Source: Cupriavidus sp. WKF15 (lineage in GTDB: Bacteria > Pseudomonadota > Gammaproteobacteria > Burkholderiales > Burkholderiaceae). Taken from it: 64,000 nt of DNA. The stretch is taken from positions 806,001-870,000 of the forward strand of contig NZ_CP119573.1 of assembly GCF_029278605.1 (NCBI RefSeq). Reading direction: 5' to 3'. The notes below the pieces were generated by a model, which was given only the letters and a program-made list of their open reading frames with translations, did not search any database and had not been told where the DNA came from. The first letter of the stretch is position 1; each line of letters opens with the position of its first letter. Of this stretch, positions 1-8,279 are shown piece by piece. Made by a program: the position numbers and the translations under genes.

Positions 1-246
1 GTGCGCTTCTATGTGCCTGCGGAACGCGAGAACATGCAGGCTTGGCCCGCCGCAGGGTGGCAAGCGTACCCATTTCTGCGTGCAGGGGCGCAATGGATCC
101 AGCCCGCTTATGACGCGCGCAATATGGGTCTATGGGGGTACATGCACGAGGTGCAGAGGGCGGTCGCGGACGCGACCAAAGGGTACGAGCGTACCCGTTT
201 CTGCGTGGAGATCCGAAGTGGGAAAGCAGGCGGCAGAGCGCCCGAA
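1..246. other. Intergenic left edge, no gene recognised
   Basis: No convincing gene is visible before the small Fe-associated gene that ends at 247. Two 22-base imperfect direct repeats, at 64-85 and 189-210, differ at two positions and share the core GCGTACCC followed by TTTCTGCGTG. The open frames crossing this stretch have no ribosome binding site and are antisense extensions of the feo region. Confidence 0.4.
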
Positions 247-561
247 TCAGCGCTTGCGCACCAGCCGGATGACCTGCTCGGCGGGTTTGTCCGGCGTACC
301 CTGGGGGCTTGCGGTGTTGGAGGCGCACGTATTGCAGCCGCCGTCATCGCAGCCGCTGGCGCAGCCGGCCGCGGCCTGCGGGGCCAGCCGGCGCACCAGG
401 CCCGCGCGCCAGCCGGTGGCGGACGCGCCGCCAAGATACGCGGCCAGCACGGCCTTGATGCGTTCGCGCGTGCGCGGCGCGTAGCGGGCCGCCACCGACA
501 CCGCGCATGCCAGCACGATCAGCGGGACCAGCAGGGATTCGACGGCGTGGTAGAGGCTCAT
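247..561 (-). CDS. Small FeoB-linked membrane protein with Cys-rich tail
   Basis: A 104-aa protein with one predicted N-terminal membrane segment (about residues 8-26), a basic middle and a Cys-rich C-terminal part with spacing C-x3-C-x4-C-x2-C. It begins 4 bases after the feoB stop, so it is probably the third gene of the feo operon. One membrane helix plus a short Cys tail resembles the FeoB-associated Cys-rich proteins of other bacteria and could take the place of FeoC, but homology is not shown. A role in metal or Fe-S handling at FeoB is inferred. The family may carry only a DUF name. Confidence 0.75.
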   Translation of the reverse strand: MSLYHAVESLLVPLIVLACAVSVAARYAPRTRERIKAVLAAYLGGASATGWRAGLVRRLAPQAAAGCASGCDDGGCNTCASNTASPQGTPDKPAEQVIRLVRKR

Positions 562-565
562 GGCG

Positions 566-2419
566 TCAGCTGAACAGCAGGGCGACGCGGTAGGTAATGA
601 ACGCGGCCAGGTATCCCAGGCCGGCCAGGTAGGCCGCCGAAGCCGCCATCACCTTCCACGAGTTGGTCTCGCGGCGGATCACCGCCAGCGTGGAAATGCA
701 TTGCGGCGCGAACACGTACCAGGCCAGCAGCGCCAGCGCCGTCGCCAGCGACCACTGCTGGGCGATCATCGGGGCAAGCTGCGCCGTCACTGCGTCTTCG
801 CTGCCGGACAGTGCGTAAACCGTCGCCAGCGCGCCCACGGCCACCTCGCGCGCGGCAAGGCCCGGCACCAGCGCAATGCAGATCTGCCAGTTGAAGCCCA
901 CCGGCGCGAAGACATGCTCCAGCGCCTTGCCGATCATGCCCGCAAAGCTGTAGTCGATGGCGGGGCCCGTCGCGCCTGCCGGCGGAGCCGGGAACGTGGC
1001 AAGGAACCACAGCAGCACGGTCAGCGCCAGGATCACCCTGCCGACGCGTGCCAGGAAGATACGGGCACGTTCCCACAGCCCCAGTGCCACGTCGCGCGGG
1101 TTGGGAATGCGGTACGACGGCAGCTCCATCAGCAGCGGATGGTCGGTGCGATCGTGGCGGAAATACTTGAGCGCGTAGGCCACCGCCAGCGCGCTCACAA
1201 TGCCTGCGACATAGAGTGCGAACAGCACCAGCCCCTGCAGATTGAACAGGCCCATTACCGTGCGTTGCGGGATGAATGCGCCAATCAGCAGCGCATAGAC
1301 CGGCAGCCTCGCCGAGCAGGTCATCAGCGGCGCCACGAGGATCGTGGTGAGCCGGTCGCGCGGATCCTGGATGGTACGCGTGGCCATGATCCCCGGGATC
1401 GCGCACGCGAAGCTCGACAGCAGCGGAATGAAGGAGCGGCCCGACAGCCCCGCGCCCATCATCAGCCGGTCCAGCAGGAAGGCCGCGCGCGGCAGGTAGC
1501 CCGATTCCTCCAGCGTCAGGATGAACAGGAACAGGATCAGGATCTGCGGCAGGAACACCACCACGCTGCCCAGGCCGGCGATCAGGCCGTCGACCAGCAG
1601 GCTCTTGAGCATGCCGTCCGGCAGGTGCGTGCCGACGATCTCGCCGAACCAGTGCACGCCGGCTTCGATGCCGTCCATCAGCGGCGCGGCCCACGAGAAC
1701 ACCGCCTGGAACATCAGGAACAGCAGTACGGCCAGCAGCAGCAGCCCCAGCACCGGATGCAGCACGATGCGATCGAGCTGGTCGTCCAGCGCGGCGGTAC
1801 GCGCGGGCATCGACACGGCGGCCTGGAGCAGCCGGTTGACCTCGGCATGCACGTCGAGGTCGTCGGCTGGCGGCAATGCCGGCGGTGCGGGCGGCAGCGC
1901 ACCATCGAGCACGCTGAGCAGCGCCGCGGCGCCTTCGCGCTTGATCGCCACGGTCTGCACGACCGGCACGCCAAGCGTGGCCGCGAGCTTGTCGCGGTCG
2001 ATATGAATGCCGCGTCTCGCAGCCGCATCGCTCATATTGAGCACCACCACCATGGGCAGGCCCAGGCGGCGCAGCTCCAGCACGAACCGCAGGTGCAGGC
2101 GCAGGTTGGTGGCGTCGACCACCGAGACCAGCAAGTCGGGTTTCGGCTCGCCGGGGCGCTTGCCCATGCAGATGTCGCGAGTGATGGCCTCGTCGAGGCT
2201 CGCCGCATGCAGGCTGTACGCGCCCGGCAGGTCCAGGATGCGGACCTGCCGGCCGGCCGGCGAGACGAAGAAGCCTTCCTTGCGTTCCACCGTCACGCCG
2301 GCATAGTTCGCCACCTTCTGACGACTGCCCGTCAGGCGGTTGAACAGCGCGGTCTTGCCGCAGTTGGGATTGCCCACCAGCGCAATACGCAAGGCGGAAG
2401 AAGAGGGAGCTGCAGACAT
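566..2419 (-). CDS. feoB: Ferrous iron transporter B
   Basis: Inner-membrane Fe(II) transporter of 617 aa, shorter than the roughly 770-aa E. coli protein. The N-terminal GTPase has G1 GNPNCGKT at residues 16-23, a candidate G2 Thr at about 43, G3 DLPG at 63-66 and G4 NMSD at 128-131. The C-terminal half is strongly hydrophobic, with the duplicated gate regions typical of FeoB, including a conserved Cys in the SSFACAIPG stretch. It lies 14 bases downstream of feoA and 4 bases upstream of the small Cys-rich gene, so the three form one operon. Fur control is expected from the box upstream of feoA. Confidence 0.97.
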   Translation of the reverse strand: MSAAPSSSALRIALVGNPNCGKTALFNRLTGSRQKVANYAGVTVERKEGFFVSPAGRQVRILDLPGAYSLHAASLDEAITRDICMGKRPGEPKPDLLVSVVDATNLRLHLRFVLELRRLGLPMVVVLNMSDAAARRGIHIDRDKLAATLGVPVVQTVAIKREGAAALLSVLDGALPPAPPALPPADDLDVHAEVNRLLQAAVSMPARTAALDDQLDRIVLHPVLGLLLLAVLLFLMFQAVFSWAAPLMDGIEAGVHWFGEIVGTHLPDGMLKSLLVDGLIAGLGSVVVFLPQILILFLFILTLEESGYLPRAAFLLDRLMMGAGLSGRSFIPLLSSFACAIPGIMATRTIQDPRDRLTTILVAPLMTCSARLPVYALLIGAFIPQRTVMGLFNLQGLVLFALYVAGIVSALAVAYALKYFRHDRTDHPLLMELPSYRIPNPRDVALGLWERARIFLARVGRVILALTVLLWFLATFPAPPAGATGPAIDYSFAGMIGKALEHVFAPVGFNWQICIALVPGLAAREVAVGALATVYALSGSEDAVTAQLAPMIAQQWSLATALALLAWYVFAPQCISTLAVIRRETNSWKVMAASAAYLAGLGYLAAFITYRVALLFS

Positions 2420-2433
2420 AGTCGAGGGAGAAC

Positions 2434-2751
2434 TCAGGCGCTGCGTTGGGCAGCCTTGGTATCAGGCTGGCCGGCGGCCTCGCTGGCCGGCGCAATGCTG
2501 GTAACGGTGGCGCTGACGACTTCGACGCCGATGCGCGCTGCCTCGGAGCGCCGCAGCGCGAAGCGCGTGAAGCCGACCTGCGCGACGAGCGGGTCCATGC
2601 CGAAGGGGCCAAAGGCGATCACTTGCACCTGTTCGCCAGGAACGAAGCCGAGTTCGCGCAGGCGGCGCGCAACGGGGTCGCCGGGCGTGGCATCGTCCAC
2701 CGATTGCACTACGGCGGGCGTGCGCCGTGGAAGTTCAGACAACTGCATCAT
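2434..2751 (-). CDS. feoA: Ferrous iron transport protein A
   Basis: Cytosolic SH3-like FeoA protein of about 105 aa that supports FeoB. Typical features are the opening MMQLSELP, the LRELGFVPGEQV segment and the later FGPFGMDPLVAQV segment. The open frame extends upstream to 2847, but that extension would run through the Fur box, so the start at 2751 (or the adjacent ATG at 2748), just after a GGAAG sequence, is preferred. Residues after about 80 form an Ala-rich tail longer than in many FeoA proteins. First gene of the operon. Confidence 0.93.
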   Translation of the reverse strand: MMQLSELPRRTPAVVQSVDDATPGDPVARRLRELGFVPGEQVQVIAFGPFGMDPLVAQVGFTRFALRRSEAARIGVEVVSATVTSIAPASEAAGQPDTKAAQRSA

Positions 2752-2813
2752 GCTTCCAGTCGGAAGGCACGGACTGCTGCCGAGCACACGGCGCATTCCC
2801 GCCAGGGTACGTA

Positions 2814-2832
2814 AATGAAAATCGTTTTCATT
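2814..2832 (-). promoter_or_regulatory. Fur box upstream of feoAB
   Basis: The 19-base near-palindrome AATGAAAATCGTTTTCATT fits the A/T-rich, inverted-hexamer pattern of Fur operators and lies about 62 bases upstream of the feoA start. It predicts iron-dependent repression of the feo operon. Confidence 0.85.
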
Positions 2833-2987
2833 GTATCTCAATTCCACGGCAGCAATGCCATTCCGGCGGACGGGGCGGGCACATTCCGTAGATTTGCCAG
2901 TACGCGCAAAGCCGCTATTTTGCCTTGCCGGCTCAGCTAGTGGGACGGGCTTGTGCGTACTTCCGCTTGCCTGCCACAGCCTTGCTT

Positions 2988-3126
2988 ATGCGGGATGCTT
3001 GTCCTGTTGATTACTGCATTTGTGTTATTGGTGAGACAAGGCCCCGGCGTTAAGCTGCTCTTACGCTGAACACCCCGTTCCACGCGTACTTCACAAGCCA
3101 CCAGCCTTTGGGCAGGTGGCTTTTTT
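2988..3126 (+). ncRNA. Candidate small RNA ending at an intrinsic terminator
   Basis: The interval 2833-3141 has no clear protein gene but ends in a good + strand terminator (3096-3126). The genes on both sides are on the - strand, so the terminator has no visible + strand client. A TTGTCC / TGTTAT pair near 3000-3030 could be a promoter with 18-base spacing, placing the transcript at about 3036-3126. An alternative is the 21-codon frame at 2988-3053, which has no obvious ribosome binding site. No known RNA family was recognised. Confidence 0.35.
3096..3126 (+). terminator. Rho-independent terminator, + strand
   Basis: AGCCACC (3096-3102) pairs with GGTGGCT (3115-3121), with a further inner GCC/GGC pairing, and is followed by six T on the + strand. 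The opposite side lacks a T-run, so it should act only on + strand transcripts. Confidence 0.75.
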
Positions 3127-3141
3127 CTTTGCGGGGCGAAA

Positions 3142-4050
3142 TCAGTTCAGGGCCTGCGCCGCCTGCGTCGCAGTGGCCGCGCGCACCATCGCCACGAAAT
3201 GGTCCCGGGCCGGGTGGTCCGGCGCGGCCTTCCATGCGCAGTAGACCTCGGACGGCACCTCCGCCGCGTCCGCCAGCGGCCGGAACGCCGCTCCGGCCAT
3301 GCCGGATCTTGCCAGTGCGGCCGGCACGACGGCCACGCCCATCCCTTGCGACACCAGTGACACCACCGACAGCCAGTGACGGACCTCGTGCCGGATCTGC
3401 GGATAGAAGCCGCGCGCGGCGCACATCTCGAAAATCCGGCTGTAGTAGTCCGGCGACGCCTTGCGCGAGAACAGCACGAACGGCTCGGCGCGCAGGGCGG
3501 CCAGCGCCACTTCGGCCTGTGCCGCCAGCGCATGGTCCTGCGGCAGGCAGCAGACAAAGGGCTCGCGATGGACCAGCACGGCGCCGAGTTCGTCTGGCAG
3601 GCGTCCCGTGTGGACGAAGCCGGCGTCGAGTTCATCATGCAACAGGGCGTCGATCTGTTCCTGCGAGTTGAGTTCGGTCAGCGCCACCTGAATACCCGGA
3701 AAGCTCGCCTGGAAGTCGTGCAGGTGCTGCGGCAAGCCCCGGTACAGCATCGACCCGACAAAGCCCACGCGCAGCCGCCCGACCGCGCCGGCCTCGATGT
3801 CGCGCGCCAGCACGCGTGCCGCCTCGGCCTGCGCCAGCAGCGCCGTGGCCGATTCGCGAAAGGCCCGCCCGGCCGCCGTCAGCCGCACGCCCCGGCTGTC
3901 GCGCTCGAACAACCTGGCGCCGACCGAGGCCTCGAGCTGCTGGATATTGAGCGACAGCGGCGGCTGCGAGATGGACAGCCGTTTGGCCGCGCGGCCGAAG
4001 TGCAACTCCTCGGCCAGGACCAGGAAGTAGCGCAGGTGTCGGAATTCCAT
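3142..4050 (-). CDS. LysR-family transcriptional regulator
   Basis: A 302-aa LysR-type regulator. The N-terminal winged helix-turn-helix (residues 1-60) has the usual FLVLAEELHFGRAAKRL and QPPLSLNIQQLE pattern, followed by a two-lobed effector domain. It is transcribed divergently from the acyl-CoA dehydrogenase/Bug/CoA-transferase operon with 124 bases between the starts, so it is probably the local regulator of that operon. The effector is unknown; a carboxylic acid or its CoA ester is a reasonable guess from the neighbours. Confidence 0.93.
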   Translation of the reverse strand: MEFRHLRYFLVLAEELHFGRAAKRLSISQPPLSLNIQQLEASVGARLFERDSRGVRLTAAGRAFRESATALLAQAEAARVLARDIEAGAVGRLRVGFVGSMLYRGLPQHLHDFQASFPGIQVALTELNSQEQIDALLHDELDAGFVHTGRLPDELGAVLVHREPFVCCLPQDHALAAQAEVALAALRAEPFVLFSRKASPDYYSRIFEMCAARGFYPQIRHEVRHWLSVVSLVSQGMGVAVVPAALARSGMAGAAFRPLADAAEVPSEVYCAWKAAPDHPARDHFVAMVRAATATQAAQALN

Positions 4051-4067
4051 GCCGATACAAAAAACAT

Positions 4068-4082
4068 ATTGATCAAGCCAAT
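4068..4082. promoter_or_regulatory. Candidate LysR operator
   Basis: ATTG-N7-CAAT, a dyad of the T-N11-A type used by LysR regulators, lies between the divergent regulator and the acyl-CoA dehydrogenase operon. It contains the inner palindrome TTGATCAA. The match is to a loose consensus only. Confidence 0.45.
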
Positions 4083-4174
4083 TTTAGAATTAGACGCGAA
4101 TCCATGGGAGTCCAATAATGGCGCAAACAGGTCCGCGGCTGGACGGCGGATCAGGCCCATCCAGGAGACCTTCT

Positions 4175-5971
4175 ATGACCAGTCCTGTGCGTCATACCGC
4201 ACCCCAAGCCCAATCCATTGCATCGCAGGCTGAGCACCCGGTACCGGATCGCCAGGGCGGCAGCCTCTATACCGCCGACCCGGACCTGCGCGCGCTGCTG
4301 CCGCTTTACCTGCCGGCGGACCTGCTGAATGTCCTGCAGCCGCACCTGGAGCGCATGGGCGAACTGGCCGGCGGCGTGTTGGACGAGTTGGCAATGATCG
4401 CCGACCAGAACCCGCCCACGCTGACCCACCGCACCCGCAGCGGCATCGACCAGCAACTGGTGCACAAGCATCCCGCCTACGTGGAACTGGAGCGCGTGGC
4501 GTTCTCCGAGTTCGGCCTGGCCGCGGTCTCGCACCGCGCCGGCGTGTTCGGCTGGGACAATCCAATGCCGCCGGCGGCTAAGTACGCGCTCACGTATATG
4601 CTCGTTCAGGCGGAATTTGGCCTGTGCTGCCCGCTGTCGATGACCGACTCGCTCACGCGCACGCTGCGCAAGTTCGGCGATCCGGCGCTGGTCGAGCGCT
4701 TCCTGCCCAACCTGACCACGCAGGTCTTTGAAGACCTGTTCCAGGGCGCGATGTTCATGACCGAGCAGGGCGCGGGCTCCGATGTGGCCGCCACCGCCAC
4801 ACGCGCGGTACGCGACCCGCAGGCCGAAGGCGGCTGGCGCCTGATCGGCGACAAGTGGTTCTGCTCCAACCCCGACGCCGCGCTGGCGATGGTGCTGGCA
4901 CGCGTGGAAGACGAAGCCGGCAACGCCGTGCCCGGTCACAAGGGCGTGTCGCTGTTCCTGCTGCCGCGCAAGTTGTCCGATGGCAGCGACAACCGCTACC
5001 GCATCATCCGGCTCAAGGACAAGCTCGGCACGCGCTCGATGGCCAGCGGCGAGATCCGGCTGGAAGGCGCCAGCGCGTATCTCGTCGGCGAGCCGGGGCG
5101 CGGCTTCGTGCAGATGGCCGACATGATCAACAACTCGCGCCTGTCCAACGGCGTACGCGCCGCCGGCCTGATGCGCCGCGCGCTGACCGAGGGCCTGTTC
5201 ATCGCCCGCGAGCGCAAGGCCTTCGGCAAGCGCCTCGAAGACATGCCGCTGATGCGTCGCCAGCTCCTCAAGCTGACGCTGCCCACCGAGCAGGCGCGCA
5301 CCATGGTGTTCCAGACCGCCGAAGCGCTGCGCCGCGCCGATGCCGGCGAAGCGGACGCTTACCCGCTCATGCGTATCCTGACGCCGCTGATCAAGTTCCG
5401 CGCCTGCCGTGACGCGCGCAAGGTCACTGGCGACGCCATGGAGATCCGCGGCGGCTGCGGCTATATCGAGGAATGGAGCGACCCGCGCCTGGTGCGCGAT
5501 GCCCACCTCGGCTCGATCTGGGAAGGCACCAGCAATATCGTCGCGCTGGACGTGCTGCGCGCCATCCGCCGCGAAGGCTCGCTGCCGGCGCTGCGTGCGC
5601 ACCTGGCAGGCCTGCTGGCCGACACGCCGCTGCATGCCACGGCCCGCGCCACCTTCGAGTCCGCCATCGAGCGCGCCGCTGCCTTTGCCGCGAGCGCGGC
5701 CGAAGCCGGCGCCGACGGCGACCTGCTGGCCCGCCAGGCGGCCTCGGGCCTGTACCACGTCACTACCGCCGTGGCGATGGCCTGGGAAGCCGGGCGCATC
5801 GGCTCGGTACGCCGCATGCGGCTGGCGCAACTGGTGCTGCGTCACCGCGTGCTGCCGCAGGACCCGCTGTCCGCGCAGGCCGAGCCGGAATGGCTGGCCG
5901 AAACCGTCGCGCCGCCGGCCGATGGCGTGGTGCGTGCCGCCGGCGCGGTGGATCAGGTCAACGTGTTCTGA
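4175..5971 (+). CDS. Acyl-CoA dehydrogenase (AidB-like branch)
   Basis: FAD-dependent acyl-CoA dehydrogenase of 598 aa, longer than the usual 380-400 aa and closer in layout to AidB-like enzymes. Visible motifs include FMTEQGAGSDVAATAT in the middle domain, a GGCGYIEE flavin/substrate segment and the C-terminal HLGSIWEGTSNIVALDVLRA stretch characteristic of the AidB group. The start at 4175 follows an AGGAG box; the frame opens earlier at 4118 without one. It is the first gene of a + strand operon with a Bug protein and a CoA-transferase, suggesting oxidation of an imported acid after CoA activation. Confidence 0.93.
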   Translation: MTSPVRHTAPQAQSIASQAEHPVPDRQGGSLYTADPDLRALLPLYLPADLLNVLQPHLERMGELAGGVLDELAMIADQNPPTLTHRTRSGIDQQLVHKHPAYVELERVAFSEFGLAAVSHRAGVFGWDNPMPPAAKYALTYMLVQAEFGLCCPLSMTDSLTRTLRKFGDPALVERFLPNLTTQVFEDLFQGAMFMTEQGAGSDVAATATRAVRDPQAEGGWRLIGDKWFCSNPDAALAMVLARVEDEAGNAVPGHKGVSLFLLPRKLSDGSDNRYRIIRLKDKLGTRSMASGEIRLEGASAYLVGEPGRGFVQMADMINNSRLSNGVRAAGLMRRALTEGLFIARERKAFGKRLEDMPLMRRQLLKLTLPTEQARTMVFQTAEALRRADAGEADAYPLMRILTPLIKFRACRDARKVTGDAMEIRGGCGYIEEWSDPRLVRDAHLGSIWEGTSNIVALDVLRAIRREGSLPALRAHLAGLLADTPLHATARATFESAIERAAAFAASAAEAGADGDLLARQAASGLYHVTTAVAMAWEAGRIGSVRRMRLAQLVLRHRVLPQDPLSAQAEPEWLAETVAPPADGVVRAAGAVDQVNVF

Positions 5972-6090
5972 CCTTTTCCTGAACTTCCAAAATCCTTAGC
6001 CCCTGACGGCACCGCCAAACGGTGCTGTCCACCGCATTGCCCGACGTTCGCCCGGGGCAATGCGAGACGACTCATACCAGGAGACAAGCC

Positions 6091-7071
6091 ATGCAATTCT
6101 GGCACCGCATCGCGGCGATCGCCGCCTGCACGCTGTGCGTCAGCGCCACCCCCGCCTTCGCGCAGAAGGACTATCCCTCCAAGCCGATCATGATGGTCGT
6201 GACCTATCCGCCGGGCGGTCCCACCGACGCCATGGCGCGCACGCTGGCCGCGGCCCTCAAGACCAGCCTGGGCCAGCCCGTGGTGGTCGAGAACCGCGCC
6301 GGTGCCGGCGGCAATATCGGCGCCGAAGCCGTCGCGCGTGCCGAGCCGGATGGCTACACGCTGATGTTCGGCACCTCGGCGCCGCTCGCCATCAACGTCA
6401 GCCTCTACCGCAAGATCAACTACGACCCGGTCAAGAGCTTCGCGCCCGTGATCCAGATCGGCCAGCTGCCGAATGTGCTGGTGGTCAACCCAAGCGTGCC
6501 GGCAAAGAACGTCGGCGAGCTGATTGCCTATGGCAAGGCGCATCCGGGCAAGCTGAGCTACGCCTCGTCGGGCAATGGCGCGTCGTCGCACCTGGCGGGG
6601 GTGCTGTTCAACAACCTCGCGGGGACCGATTTCCAGCATGTGCCATACAAGGGTACGGGGCCGGCGCTCAATGACCTGCTCGGCGGACAGGTCAGCATGA
6701 CCTTCACCGACGTGCTGACCGCGCTGCCGTTCATCAAGAGCGGCAAGGTGCGTGCGCTCGGCGTGACCACCAAGGCGCGTTCGCAGGCATTGCCCGATGT
6801 GCCGACGGTTGCGGAGCAGGGCGTGCCCGGCTTCGACGTATCGGTGTTCTTCGGCGTCGTAGTGCCGGCCGGCACGCCCGCACCGGTGATCGCCAAGCTG
6901 AACCACGCCTTCGCCGAAGCCCTGCAGAAGCCTGACGTGCGCAAGACCCTGCAGGCGCAGGGCCTGGAGTTCGCACCGTCCACCACGCCCGAGCAGCTCG
7001 GCGGTTTCGTGAAGTCCGAAGTCACCAAGTGGCGCACCGTCGTGCAGAAGTCCGGCGCGCAACTCGACTGA
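6091..7071 (+). CDS. Bug-family tripartite tricarboxylate transporter binding protein
   Basis: Periplasmic solute-binding protein of 326 aa. A signal peptide ends near residue 24 (SATPAFA). The mature protein has Bug hallmarks: YPSKPIMMVVTYPPGG, an ENRAGAGGNIGAE stretch, DGYTLMFG and a DVPTVAEQG motif. ATG at 6091 follows AGGAGA. No TctA/TctB membrane genes are nearby, as is common for orphan Bug proteins in this group. Its place between an acyl-CoA dehydrogenase and a CoA-transferase suggests that it captures the acid the operon degrades. Confidence 0.95.
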   Translation: MQFWHRIAAIAACTLCVSATPAFAQKDYPSKPIMMVVTYPPGGPTDAMARTLAAALKTSLGQPVVVENRAGAGGNIGAEAVARAEPDGYTLMFGTSAPLAINVSLYRKINYDPVKSFAPVIQIGQLPNVLVVNPSVPAKNVGELIAYGKAHPGKLSYASSGNGASSHLAGVLFNNLAGTDFQHVPYKGTGPALNDLLGGQVSMTFTDVLTALPFIKSGKVRALGVTTKARSQALPDVPTVAEQGVPGFDVSVFFGVVVPAGTPAPVIAKLNHAFAEALQKPDVRKTLQAQGLEFAPSTTPEQLGGFVKSEVTKWRTVVQKSGAQLD

Positions 7072-7085
7072 CAAGGAGCCATGTC

Positions 7086-8216
7086 ATGACGCAATCCAAG
7101 ACGGGCGCGCTGGCCGGCATCCGCGTGGTCGACCTGTCGCGCATCCTGGGCGGCCCGTTCTGCGGCCAGATCCTCGGTGACCACGGCGCCGACGTGCTGA
7201 AGATCGAACCGCCGCAGGGCGACGACACGCGTACCTGGGGCCCTCCGTTCAGGGACGGCGTAGCGTCGTACTACTTCGGGCTGAACCGCAACAAGCGCGT
7301 GATGAAGCTCGACCTCACTGCCGAGACGGACCGCGGCGTGCTGCTCGCGCTGCTCGAAGACGCGGACGTGCTGGTCGAGAATTTCAAGACCGGCACCATG
7401 GAGAAATGGGGGCTCGGCTATGACACGTTGTCGGCTCGCTTCCCGCGGCTGGTGCATTGCCGCGTCTCCGGTTTCGGCGCGGATGGTCCGCTTGGCGGTT
7501 TGCCTGGCTATGACGCCGCCGTGCAGGCCATGGCTGGTCTCATGAGCATCAATGGCGAAGCGGATGGCGCCGCCTTGCGCGTCGGGCTGCCTGTCGTCGA
7601 TATGGTGACCGGCATGAACGCCGCGCTCGGCGTGCTGCTGGCGCTGCAGGAGCGCGAGCGCAGCGGGCGCGGGCAGTTCGTTGAAGCGGCGCTCTATGAC
7701 TCCGGCCTGTCGCTGCTGCATCCGCATGCGGCGAACTGGTTCATGAATGGCAAGACGCCGGTGCGTACCGGGAATGCGCACCCGAACATCTATCCGTACG
7801 ACACTGTTGCCACGGGCACGGATCCGATCTTCCTTGCCGTTGGCAATGACCGGCAGTTCCGCATCCTGTGCGAGTACTTGCAGGTGCCTGCATTGGCGGA
7901 TGACGAGCGTTATGCCACGGCTGGCGCGCGCTCGGTCAATCGCGTTGCCTTGAAGGCGGAGCTGGAAGCGCGGATGCGTGAGCTGGACGGCAAGGTCCTG
8001 GCCGATACGCTGGTGGCCGCGGGCGTGCCGTGCGCGCCGGTGCTGTCGGTGCCCGACGCGTTGCAGCATCCGCATACCATGCATCGCGAGATGGTTGTGG
8101 AGATGGAAGGCGGCTATCGCGGACTGGGCGCACCCGTGAAGCTGAGCCGGACGCCGGCGACGTATCGGTTTGCCCCGCTGACGGAAGGAGACCAGTTCCT
8201 GCCGAAGGAGGATTGA
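7086..8216 (+). CDS. CaiB/BaiF family CoA-transferase
   Basis: Class III CoA-transferase of 376 aa. It starts LAGIRVVDLSRILGGPFC and carries DVLKIEPPQGDDTR, NRNKRVMKLDL, GYDAAVQAMAG and GMNAALGVLLALQERERSG segments. The Asp of the GYDAAVQ motif is the likely catalytic Asp of the family. The start at 7086 follows AAGGAG; an ATG at 7081 hits a stop at once. It probably activates the imported acid with CoA for the dehydrogenase upstream. An IS256-family element sits 19 bases after its stop and may separate it from former operon members. Confidence 0.94.
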   Translation: MTQSKTGALAGIRVVDLSRILGGPFCGQILGDHGADVLKIEPPQGDDTRTWGPPFRDGVASYYFGLNRNKRVMKLDLTAETDRGVLLALLEDADVLVENFKTGTMEKWGLGYDTLSARFPRLVHCRVSGFGADGPLGGLPGYDAAVQAMAGLMSINGEADGAALRVGLPVVDMVTGMNAALGVLLALQERERSGRGQFVEAALYDSGLSLLHPHAANWFMNGKTPVRTGNAHPNIYPYDTVATGTDPIFLAVGNDRQFRILCEYLQVPALADDERYATAGARSVNRVALKAELEARMRELDGKVLADTLVAAGVPCAPVLSVPDALQHPHTMHREMVVEMEGGYRGLGAPVKLSRTPATYRFAPLTEGDQFLPKED

Positions 8217-8235
8217 AGTGAACAGGGGGCGCTGT

Positions 8236-8264
8236 GGACCTATCCGGAAATTTGTGTACGAGGC
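8236..8264 (+). repeat. Left terminal inverted repeat of the IS256-family element
   Basis: Begins GGACCTATCC and ends CGAGGC, and pairs with 9578-9606 read in reverse complement. It is preceded directly by the target duplication GGCGCTGT. Confidence 0.88.
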
Positions 8265-8279
8265 ATATCATGAGAGGTA

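Noticed and set aside
558..2818. Long frames of 684 and 752 codons overlapping feoAB
   Set aside because: They are out-of-frame or antisense to a clear FeoB/FeoA, with Arg/Gly-rich low-complexity sequence typical of GC-rich shadows.
6558..8084. 508-codon - strand frame across the Bug and CoA-transferase genes
   Set aside because: Antisense to two recognised genes with good ribosome binding sites.
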